64,000 bases of DNA from Branchiostoma floridae. Lineage: Eukaryota; Chordata; Leptocardii; Amphioxiformes; Branchiostomatidae. The DNA is taken from assembly GCF_000003815.2 (NCBI RefSeq), contig NC_049982.1:20668083-20732082 (forward strand). Reading direction: 5' to 3'. This document shows, one piece after another, positions 10,001 to 20,242 of this stretch. The translations under genes were made by a program, and so were the position numbers. Position 1 is the stretch's first letter. Each line of letters opens with the position of its first letter. The notes under the pieces were generated by a model, which saw only the letters and a program-made list of their open reading frames with translations, was not told the origin of the DNA and made no database searches.

Positions 10001-11620
10001 AAACACAATCTGTCCTCCATGAATCGTAACTGTCCCATGACCTCGAAGTGAGAAAACAATTGTTGGGGAATGAAAGTGCCGTCTATGTCATCAATTATGC
10101 ATCCACTATTCTATGAAAGATAACAATGTCCCCTTCGGACTAGGCTAATTGTTTGAGACATTTAACTTTTCTTTATCATAAAAGCCATTGATTAATTATT
10201 GATATGTACCATGGTTACAGAGGCACACTATCAAGCCCACACGTGTCCAATCTGGATTTGATGGGTGACACATTGATTTGGGACAATTTGAAGAAAGAAA
10301 CGTGATAATTCCTTTTGGTAAATTTGTGAATAGTCCACAAGCTGATACAGTGCTTGCACGGCAATAGCTTGCAAATTCACAGAGTAGCTTACAAAAGAAT
10401 AGCCTTCATGAACATTACTGTTATGAGCATTACAAAATGAGAAAACATTGGTAAAAAAATGTATGTCGTTGATGAGTTGTTGCAGCACTCAACACTCATT
10501 ATAATAATTGTCTATTGTCAAGTTCAACACAAAATGGTTGGAAACTTTATTTAGGTCGAGCATACCTCCGTTGTTAGTTTATCAATTGCATTATTATATA
10601 TTGTTTAATTGCTCATTTATGATTAATATAACGTTACATTCATGAGTTGAGGAGGAGAAAAAAAAGTCTCAAAATTCCCTCAATAATCTGTTGTTTTTAT
10701 TATGATGGGCAATGTTTTTCATATTGTTTGAAAGACTGTGTACCGATGTTCAAAATGATGTTTGATTAGTACACTAGTGTAAAGAGTTGGTCATTATTTA
10801 CCATACATTGTACCCTTTGCAATGATTGTGCAATAACCTTTGACTTTGTTTGTCATTGTTGTGCAGGGTATGTCTCTCTCAGAGCACTCCCTGAACACCG
10901 GAGTCATTCGTAAGGTCCGTGACATGTGTTACTGTCTCTAGAAGGAAAAATAGGGGTAGATACAGTTGTTGTTTAGACAGGTCTGCTTAGTCAGTTCCTG
11001 GAACATCCTCCCATTGTGTACACCCTTTTGTTTTCATGTCATCCATAGGGATTAGAGTGTCATGGTTGCAAAGTCGGCATGTCTTAGAACAGGTTTATGT
11101 AGGTAAAGTGGGATTTACATGTCTTCAGACAGGGGTGAGTGGGTCCAGTGGGGATTTACAAATCTTTTATTCTGACAATAAATGCACCTTGTACATATAC
11201 CAGCAGAATAAAGAAATAGCCTGGTATCGGGAGCTATATTACGGCTGGATACCAGGCAATGCAATTGCAGAGAGGAGAGAAGAGACTCGGGAGCTATATT
11301 ACGGCTGGATACCAGGCAATAAAGAAATGTACACGTACTTTAAATTTAGTCAGTGAATTTAGGGCAATCTTTGAAAAGCATATACGCTGATGACTTACAT
11401 ACTATCAGACATAATTCTAAAGAAGTATGTAATGTTACTGTATTGAATCCATCCAGCTGTAGTAATCATTTTGGGTTCTGCTGTGTCATTCTTCTGTTGT
11501 GATCTATCGCAGGGGAAAGAGAAGATATTCGGCGGCACCCCCCTCCCCTGCCAAACTGAGGAAGATGTCTTCAGACACCTGGGCCTGGATTACAGACCCC
11601 CTCATGAGCGAGATTGGTGA
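7012..11620 (+). CDS. POLL: DNA polymerase lambda, last four exons only
   Basis: Family X polymerase of base excision repair and non-homologous end joining. Visible exons are 7012-7103, 9285-9398, 10867-10914 and 11513-11620 (TGA). They encode [31 protein letters not shown], then [13 protein letters not shown] with the third metal-binding aspartate of the palm, [16 protein letters not shown] with the YFTGS sugar-selecting loop, [16 protein letters not shown], and [20 protein letters not shown] at the C-terminus. All match POLL better than POLB. The first exon begins in phase 1, so earlier exons must exist. I find no BRCT, 8-kDa lyase or GDVDVLI catalytic exon in the 7 kb to the left, where NPL lies on the other strand. 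Either the upstream exons are beyond the window and NPL is nested in a long POLL intron, or this is a 3' fragment. The donor after exon 3 (GTCCGT) is weak. Confidence 0.85.
7111..7594 (+). repeat. 44-bp minisatellite, 11 units, in a POLL intron
   Basis: Eleven head-to-tail units of exactly 44 bp fill 7111-7594, starting 7 bp after the POLL exon at 7012-7103. Nearly all units are identical. Each contains a perfect 14-bp palindrome CAGTAGTACTACTG. Units 8 (7419-7462) and 11 (7551-7594) share one substitution that breaks the palindrome (CAGTAGTAGTACTG). The near identity points to recent expansion or gene conversion. Confidence 0.95.
11227..11320 (+). repeat. Two-copy 34-bp direct repeat with 60-bp period
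   Basis: A 34-bp block beginning TCGGGAGCTATATTACGGC occurs at 11227-11260 and 11287-11320 without mismatch. The CCTGGTATC just before the first copy is the inverse of GATACCAGG inside each copy, so the block can also fold. It lies in the last POLL intron. Confidence 0.8.
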
Positions 11621-12626
11621 TGAAAGAACCCCCCTCTCCCTATCTGGATACGTCTCTCTTGCAACTGGATGAGTCACAGCTTTGATACTGGCTAGGTGGA
11701 CGCTTGACAAACCTAATCTGTGTAACTAAAAGCAGTGAGAAAGTGTAGATGATGTACTAGTATATTAATCTCTCATTGCCCTAAAGATATATTTGACTGG
11801 CCCTACCTACTGGTCAGAATATTTTAAAATTGCAATCATTTGTATCATATGTGTTCTTAACAAACTTATACAGGGCTGAGGCATTTATTTTTTCATGACC
11901 TGTTAAAGACAACAACAACAAAAAAACAGTTGCTACAGGCATGAAATCTTCACTCCTGTTTTCATATAACCACCTTCATTTGTTCTATCTTTAATACCAT
12001 AGTTTCTGCCTGGTAGAAATATCTCTAACCCTGGTGTGTTACATACATGTATATAGTTATACTCAGAAGTCCACATGTATTTTCATCTATTTCCCTATGA
12101 TGGCTGTTGTTTGGTCTGTATTGATCTTGGTTGACAGCAGGGCAGATAGGAGGTTGCTTCCCTAACAAACAATAGATGACACAACTTGTGGTGGAGGTAT
12201 CCAAGCAGGTAGCTTGTGCATGTACTGTACAAATGGCATGTAAACTTTCTGTGCAATATTCAATGTGATAATTGTATTTGATGGGTGTTAGGGTACCTTA
12301 TCTACTAATTGTTGGGAAATACATAATTAATGCAAATGAAATGATAAAGAAAAAGCAGATGTCAGGCAGTTATTGATTGAAGTTGCAAATGTTACCTAGC
12401 AGAAGTTGCATGGAGGGTGATACCATTTGTAAATAAGGGGGTCTTGTTAAAAGATTTTAAATTTTCGGTCAGTGGTTTTAAATGATGCTGGAAGTTTCAA
12501 CTGTGACAATTTGAGTGTAATGTTGTTATTGTTCTGAGTAATGCATTAAGGAGTTTTTAACAGTCTTAAAGAGATTAGGCAGAATTCTTAGAAGGAAGAA
12601 TGAATTTCACACCACTGAATGATGTT
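11621..12626. other. POLL 3' flank, no supported gene
   Basis: Contains the likely POLL 3' untranslated region. AT-rich with no open frame of note and no recognisable repeat ends up to the piggyBac-type element. Confidence 0.4.
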
Positions 12627-13573
12627 TTAACCCTCATCCGACCGTTACATTTTTACGACGAATCTGACCGTATGGGGTCATTTTTGACCCCATTTTGTTT
12701 TGCTCATAGACATATTTCTGCTGGCTTATTTTGTCATTTCTATGTATTTACCGTTTCACCAATCTATGAAAAATATTTTGACAAGTTTTGGTGTCAGTAG
12801 TTATTACTCATTATCATAATTTATGCATTAAATAAGGAGAAACCACATTTGCTCTGAAAATCTACCATACTCAACTTACTAAAACAATGTGTTGTCTTAT
12901 CGATTTCTAAATAAAAATTTTGATGCTGCAATATTACTGATAGCATAATAATGTTATCTAACAAGAAAAAATACAATATTTGTGAAAAGTAACGAATTTA
13001 TTACTTAATTATGCACCAAATTCCGCCATCTAAACACATACATACAATAACTCTTGTCTATTTTCCCGCAAAGATCATTCTTGTAGGTTCCTTCTGCACA
13101 TTCTGTCCATATATTGTTTCTTAATCAATTAGAAACATTTTCACTTTCATTAGCATACGAATAAGTGCGTATTATCATAATTTATGCAGAATGTCGAAAA
13201 ACTGTGTTTTACACTAAAATATTAAATTTCTCTCAAAATATTCGGTGGTTACTCATCTAAGCAACTGTAAGTTATTGCTGTAATAGCATTGATGAGGAAG
13301 GCCTGTTATTCTTTTGAAATGTATTGATATTTATGTAATTAATGATTCATAATTGGCTGGGGTCATTTTTGACCCCACCGAACCAGACACAAACTTTCAA
13401 GTATAGCTTATACAATAATGGGCAAAACTCGGTGAAATTTGGTAGATGTTGTAAGACTTGTTTACAAACAAATTCATGGAAGGAATTTTTTCTCCGATGA
13501 AAAATGTTGATATGACAGATAAAAATATACTCCTGGGGTCAAAAATGACCCCATACGGTCGGATGAGGGTTAA
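12627..13573. mobile_element. Non-autonomous piggyBac-type transposon (MITE) with TTAA target duplication
   Basis: A 939-bp element (12631-13569) starts CCCTCATCCGACCG and ends with its exact inverse complement. It is flanked on both sides by TTAA (12627-12630 and 13570-13573), the piggyBac superfamily target site. Subterminal palindromes GGGGTCATTTTTGACCCC occur near both ends, and again singly inside near 13361. The interior is AT-rich and codes for nothing, so the element depends on transposase made elsewhere. Confidence 0.9.
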
Positions 13574-13778
13574 CAATATGTGACTTTCAATGAATTTGAC
13601 AATAATAAATGAAATTTTAAAGTGACTGTGTGTTTTTGTAAAACTGACTTCAGATGTGGCAGTGTTATGAAGACATTTTCTGATTGGAATTTTCTGCAGA
13701 ATAATTTTAACATTTAGGAGAAATCTTCAATAGTCTGTAGACTCTGTATGTATTGATACCTATATTTTTGCTGTGCTG

Positions 13779-13934
13779 CACGCACACTAATTTTCAAACA
13801 GATCCTACGGTGTCATAAGATAATATCAAAGCTGTCCACGGAGTATAGCCGGCTGAAGGGCCGGCAATACCACGTGGCCAGCTTTGATACTATCTTATGG
13901 CACCGTAGGATCTGCTTGGAAATTACACGCACAC
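13779..13934. mobile_element. 138-bp foldback element with 9-bp target duplication
   Basis: The element 13788-13925 has two long inverted arms around a GC-rich centre (outer part TAATTTYCAARCAG, then GATCCTACGGTG). It is bounded by the direct repeat CACGCACAC at 13779-13787 and 13926-13934. The arms match the ends of the 1,035-bp element at 21740-22774, so both belong to one family. Confidence 0.88.
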
Positions 13935-14754
13935 AACCTTGCGGAAAAATATCAGGGTCTCAGAAACAGAGGATAGCATCCACTTGTGCCACTAAGATAT
14001 TTTGACACTTCTCTAAAGTGTCTCTTATCTAAGAGTATGATTTTCCTGAATATTTGTACAGCATAGCTGCTGAAGCGATCTTTGCTTTTAACATAAGTTA
14101 CCGTGATTAAATCAGCGGGGTTCGAAACTGTTTATAATCAGTATTAGAAAGTTTAGGCCGTTGTTAAACCGTGTATCAAAATGTTGAAAAAAAACAACGA
14201 TGGTTACGATGAAGGAATCATGTAAAAATATCGTATGCGCATATCAAGCATCCATGGCTTGTTGACTTGGTGTCTTTTATTACAGAATCTGATTCTGTGT
14301 TTGAGAAGTTTATAGCGTTTTTAAAGAGATATGTCGTGTATGTGTGTTAAATGGAGGGTAATTATTAAAGCAAGTGATGTCTCCAAATGTCACAGTCTGA
14401 CCTGAATTTGGGCACGCCTTTTGTGACATGTTTTATAGACAACAAGGCCGGTACCGGTGGTGACGCGTCCAGGTATTATAATATCAGACGACACGCCTGC
14501 CAGACATGTCCAACCGAGAACCATATCGGGGGAGACATCGCACTTAACATTTAGGAAACGTCCTGCAGAACGGTCATAGGTGGATTAACCTTCACAATGT
14601 AGAACTAGAGATACAATAATAGAGTGTTCGAATCGTCCTTGTCAACAGGTTCCTGCCAAGAGCCGTATTTTACCACAAATAAAAACCTTCTTAACCTGTA
14701 TAGACAAAGATGGACCCGTCCGTTTACCTGAGGGAATAGGTAATGACCCGCGCC

Positions 14755-14762
14755 TATATAAG
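14755..14762 (+). promoter_or_regulatory. TATA box of the rightward NANS gene
   Basis: TATATAAG lies 108 bp upstream of the NANS start codon at 14870. Transcription would start about 30 bp further on, near 14785-14790, leaving a short 5' leader of about 80 bases with no upstream ATG that I noticed. Confidence 0.55.
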
Positions 14763-14869
14763 CCGGTGAACGCCTTCATTAAGGCCTCTTCGACGTGGGA
14801 CCTGGTCGGCTTTAACTCGGTTGAAACCAGAATTTTTGTTTTGCGAAGTTAGCGCTTATTTCACTAAAA

Positions 14870-17800
14870 ATGTCGGTAGAATTTGAACTAGCGCCGGGCC
14901 GCATGGTGGGAGGAGACCACCCTTGCTTTGTGGTGGCCGAGATTGGACAGAATCATCAGGGGGACATCAACATCGCCAAAGAGATGATTAAGAAAGCCAA
15001 GGTAAGGCAAACCTCTCGCCATTGCTATATCTTCCACTCCACTTACCTGTACGAAGCACATCTGATAATGCAGGACAGCGCTAGTCTAACTGTTAAAGTA
15101 AAAGGTGCAATTTCTGCCAAAAATGTTCTGTGTGCAGTTTTTGTTCCTTCTACATATAACGTTAAACGGCACAAGCAGCTCGCTACTTACATTTGAGAGC
15201 AAACAATCGATACAAAAGTTAACTTGTATCCATACCTTAAGAATGTTCCAGCCAGGTGCGAAAAGCAAGATTGCTTCTTTCCGTCTTGTTGTGAACGAAG
15301 CAAAAGAAGCTGGACGGGTTGCGATGACGTTTTATCATGTCCCTCCATTTGCATAAGAAAGACAGGTGGGCATCGTGGGATCACCTGTAATCACTGTCAA
15401 TTTTCCCTTGCGCCTGCCACGTAACCAGCCAGGTGGGAGTCTCATGCTGTCTATCATTTGTGAGCTGCTATCTGATTTGTCGTTGCCTTGGAAATATTAT
15501 TACCATATATGTGCGTATGTTGGTGGGCGGAGCTGGAATTGATGAACCGGTCTGACCAGTGTCTCAGTGAGCTGGCATGGTTTGTGTAGCTGCTGGTACT
15601 AGCATTCCATTCTCGGGCTTTGTAACAAATCCCCTCTGGCTATCTTTGTCACTTAGCTGGGCGGTAAACTGAATTCGTGAAATCGTGGATGAAAAAGGGG
15701 GACGAAAGCGCTGTAAATCATTAAAGAAGAGGCGTCTTAAATGAGAGCAGTTTTGAAATATTTTACCTTGTTCGAAAAGATTTGAATAAAGCCATCCGGT
15801 ACATAGATTGTGACCCATTTGGGCAAGCGTCTTCTATCAGGGATTGACCCCATTTGCTTTTCGTTTTCGTAAATGTTTTGTCCTTTTCCAAATCTGCCTC
15901 AAGTCCTATCCTGTGAGTTGTAGATACAAGTGACGCGTGTTTTCGGTTTATCATACCGCTCCTGAAATGGCATTTCTATCCTGAAAGCAAGTTTGTAACT
16001 GATAACTGATGGCTTGTAACCTATAGCAAGTAGTTACCCCACACAATATCCAAAATTCTAACCAAGACACCTAGCGTACAGGCAGAGGCCTCGCCAGTTG
16101 TCATTGTAGTTGTTCGCTGCTGCGGCTACAGCGCCCCCTAGTGACTGAAATGCACACGACACCCTCGCGCCAGCAACCCATGTGCAGGTTCGCCATCGGG
16201 CTTCACGTCGCTTCTTTTGATCTTTATAACGTTCTCCATGCATTCCCGCAGGAGGCTGGTGCAGATGCGGCAAAGTTCCAGAAGAGTGAGCTGACGAGGC
16301 GGTTCAACCGAGCAGCCCTGGCTCGGCCTTACACCAGCCCCAACGCCTGGGGGCCGACTTACGGCGAACACAAACAGCACCTGGAGTTCAGCCACGATCA
16401 GTACAAGGAGCTCCAGGCTTACGCCAAACAGCAAGGCATCTACTTCTTCGCCTCGGCGATGGATGAGGTACGGACTTGAACTTCTTCGTCTGCTATTGAA
16501 GGATCCTCCATCCTATAAAACATAAGTTATCGCTGAAGAGATTCATTAGTCACGTATGTTCACAGTTAATAGAATTTTTCATCAATCAGTGACTGTTATT
16601 AAAGGTAAGCACACGTAACCGTTAACCCCAAAGTCTTGACCTAGTGCTTACCCTTAATAACAGTCACTGATTGATGAAAAATTCTATTAACTGTATTAAA
16701 ACATAAGTTGAATATAACATCGAAAACGTTATACAAAACAACAACAATGGTATATCTCAATAATTCCTAATTCTATTCAAAACGACGATGGAGGATAAAC
16801 TGCCAATGTTTCCCCACAGAAAGCTGCAGACTTCCTGGCGGATGAGCTGGATGTTCCGTTCATCAAAGTCGCTTCAGCTGACGCCAACAACCTGCCTTAC
16901 CTGAAGCACACTGCGAGCAAAGGTAAACAAACACACCAATAAACAAAAATAGAAATAATCTACAGTACTTTATATGAAACACATGGCATATATAGATGAA
17001 AAGCGATATGATACGAAATAAAAAAAAAATGACAAAAACAAATAAAGTTTATCCTACATTCTACCATAGGAAAGCCGATGATCCTGTCGTCCGGTATGCA
17101 GTCCATGGGTATCATGGAGCGGGCTGTGGGCACTGTGACAGAGAACATGCCGGGCGAGAAGCGCCTTGTCGTCATGCAGTGTACCAGCACATACCCCCTC
17201 CCTCCAGCCGACGTACATCTGAGGTGTATTAATGTAAGTGTCCCTTATTTCCTGTAACTGTCCTCACCTTTCTCACAACACAAAGCCCTCGTCTGGATTG
17301 CTCAACTCCGCCAGTATTTTAACAACATTTTTTACCGTTTTACTTCCAGCTTTTCAAGGAGAAGTTTCCCCACGCCATCATTGGTTACTCTGGGCACGAG
17401 TCAGGTATTGCCATCTCCCTGGCAGCTGTCAGTCTGGGTGCCAAGGTCGTGGAGCGTCACGTGACTCTGGACAAGTCCTGGAAGGTCAGTCATCTGGCCC
17501 AGTAGATGTCCTCTTGTTTAAAAACCTGATCAACTTTCTAAGCTAACTTTGCTGTCAAACAAGTTCCTCCTGTCTGTTTCTTTACGTTGATTGATGGAAA
17601 AGTTCTCGTCCCCAGGGCTCTGACCATGCGGCGTCCCTGACGTTTGATGAGCTGAAGGATCTTTGTGACAACATCCGGATTGTGGAGACGGCTCTGGGCA
17701 AACCTATCAAGGAACCGCGCCCCAGTGAGCAGGGACTCTTTAAGAAGGTGAGGAGACACAAGGAGAATCTTCTAAATTCTTCTTTCTGGATAAAATGATG

Positions 17801-18305
17801 AGGTCATAAAAAGTTGACTTTACATTAAACTTTGAAAAATAAAAGCGAACGTTATTCGCTAAAGCACTATAAGGCATAATAGCCTCGGACCGCTTGTCTC
17901 ATAAAAATATAGATATTTCTTTTAAATCTTACTTTCCCAACGTACCAGCGATGATGGTTCTATCTGAAACTCTTTCTTATGCTAAAGCAGACATCTTTAC
18001 CGCAGACCTCACTGTGATAAAATGTTCAATGATCTTCACCAATGAGGAAAAAACAACTAAATGGACATGCTTGTATATGAATGTGCAGTGTTATGACGTA
18101 TTTTCTGTATTTTCAGCTGGGTAAGAGTGTGGTGGCAGCCTGCGCCATTCCAGCCGGGACCAAACTGACTATCGACCACCTGAGCGTGAAGGCAGCCGAA
18201 CCGTTCGGCATCCCGCCAGACCAGATCTACGAGCTGGTTGGTCAGACGGTTACCAAGGCGATCGAAGAGGACGCGACCATTCCGAAAGAGGCTCTGGCAG
18301 CTTAG
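14870..18305 (+). CDS. NANS: Sialic acid synthase, copy 1 (divergent)
   Basis: Condenses ManNAc-6-phosphate (or mannose-6-phosphate) with phosphoenolpyruvate to make Neu5Ac-9-P or KDN-9-P in the cytosol. Seven coding exons: 14870-15001, 16252-16467, 16820-16922, 17070-17233, 17350-17484, 17616-17747, 18117-18305, giving 356 residues (human NANS is 359). The NeuB TIM-barrel domain shows AEIGQNHQGDINIAK, AKFQKSEL, ARPYTSPNAWGPTYGEHK, SSGMQ, MQCTSTYP, GYSGHESG and ERHVTLDKSWKGSDHAAS. A C-terminal SAF (antifreeze-like) domain begins LGKSVVA. It departs from human NANS and from the neighbouring copy where they read KVGSGDTNN (here KVASADANN) and PCE.AC.. in the linker (here PSEQGLFKK). It also has an intron between SWK and GSDH that copy 2 lacks. 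The differences suggest an old duplicate, perhaps with altered substrate preference. Confidence 0.93.
16562..16694. repeat. Near-perfect hairpin (51-bp arms) in a NANS intron
   Basis: Arms 16562-16612 and 16644-16694 are inverse complements at 50 of 51 positions, around a 31-bp loop. They start ACAGTTAATAGAATTTTTC. This is a foldback MITE or recent inverted duplication in the intron after NANS exon 2. Confidence 0.92.
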
Positions 18306-18423
18306 GAGACAAGCACTCAAGCTGTGTGCACTCTCATATAAAACTGCAACAGAAATAGATGCGTGATTATTGGGGACTGAATAGGAGACATATGACAAAT
18401 TGCTTTGCTGTACATTGTTGTGC

Positions 18424-18763
18424 ATTAAATATGGAAATGATGTATCGCTGACAAACTTTTTCTGGAAACACTTTGTAGATATTCATGACCTGTAAACTAC
18501 AAGATCACTGTTTTGGGATGATAACTATAGTGTAGAAATGCATATTGTCCTCTGCACACTTAGAAAGATGACGTCATACATTCTTGATGTGACGTCAGCA
18601 TTCTAGGTGTCTTCTGGACTGTTAATTCTTGCAATGAGAACACGGCATTACATGTGCCTTCTTAAAGCCACTACATGTATAATGTATTATCACATGGAAA
18701 CAGACCTTTGTATTCTAAGACCTACAGATGATAACTACATTTGATAGAAGCCTGCAAAATAAA
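18424..18763 (+). terminator. Candidate polyadenylation signals of NANS copy 1
   Basis: ATTAAA at 18424-18429 (119 bp after the stop) and AATAAA at 18758-18763 (453 bp after) are both plausible, implying a short or a long 3' UTR. The longer form would include two perfect TGACGTCA palindromes at 18569-18576 and 18590-18597. Confidence 0.4.
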
Positions 18764-20242
18764 TACTAAAACAATATTGTCTGTTTTATGAGAGTTTTGT
18801 GAGAATCCTATATTATTGTCTTATAGTTTGGGTCCTCTATCTTCATTCTTTTGTGATCCCTCTAGTGTCAATTTGATTTCCAGCAATTCAGTAATACACA
18901 CAACTCCAACATCTGACACACATCCTGCCATTTTATTACATCCATTGCACACCTGATTGCATGAGTTACATGACATTTCATTAACCTTTTGCTGTCTAAG
19001 TCCTCATAGTATAGATTGGATTCTGCATTTAGGTATCCCCAAAGGGATAAACATCTAAGTCTTCATATGTCATATATACATATTTCATGATAGAATATGC
19101 ATTGTGATATAATGGCCTTGACTTTGGCACAAAACAATGTCTACCTCTGGCAAAAAGACACACAAGTTAGCCTCATACACCAGGTTGGATCAGATTGTGT
19201 TCTCATCATAGGTCACTATCTAATGGGTCCAACATGATTACCGTTTATACAGTCTAGCTATTTGGAGGCTAAGCTGTCAGATAAAAATATCTGTAGGAAT
19301 ACTGTATATGCCTTACTTCAGTAGACTGGTCACAATGGAAGTCACCAACTAAGATCAGCTCCACTAATTATAACTCCCAACCTACAAAGCCTGGGTGCTG
19401 CCCATATGTAAGGCACTTGAAATGTAAACAGTGTATTCTTAAATATCACTAGTATAGCCAGAAAACTGATCAATACACACCAACACACAACTACAGCAAA
19501 ATGATAAGATAAATGAATAAACAAAGGTTCAAACAAATAAACAGAAAACAACAGATAGTATATCTATTAGACTACTAGAAACACAGAGTGCTGAACAGAC
19601 TGTTATTCAATTGCTTTCAGAAAAAAACAACTTTAAAAACCTAACCACATTAAAGTACCCATGACAATGGGTGAAATGTAGATGGTAGTGGTCACTTTTG
19701 AGTGGTCACTTGAAATTTCATATTGTTACTGGATGTAAAAGTGTACATTTAAACATTTTTGAAAGTGCTTCCTTACTGAATGACTAACTGCTGTGTCATT
19801 AACTCTGTAAAATTGAGTAACTGTTTTCATATGTTTTGGTGGTGTAAAGCTTAGCTATGTAGCATAGTTTTGATACCTTGCACTATTCAGTATCCTTAAA
19901 CACGCACTGAAGTACTGGCGTGAAGTATTGGTAGGTAAATTAAAGAAAGACGAAAAACAATCTCAACAGTTGACTCAACAGAACTCTTGTGCAGAGGAAT
20001 TGTTACCAGTAAGTTTTACACTAAAATCTAGTAGAAAAGCATTTTGTTTTGATGACACAGTGAGGCAAATAACTGCTCAAACAGAATACTTCTCAGTTAA
20101 GTGATGGCCACTGATTTGCTTGTAAGTCACTGTGGTTAATCTCTGTTGTCCTCACAAGTAACACATGTCTTTGACCTTCCCCCTACTGGGTGTGTATCTA
20201 TTGCTTACAACATAACTCAGTAGAGGAGGGTCAATGGTGACA
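18764..20242. other. Interval between the convergent NANS genes; nothing recognised
   Basis: No open frame beyond about 70 codons and no transposon ends. The right part should hold the 3' UTR of the leftward NANS copy, but I saw no convincing polyadenylation hexamer close to its stop. Confidence 0.4.
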
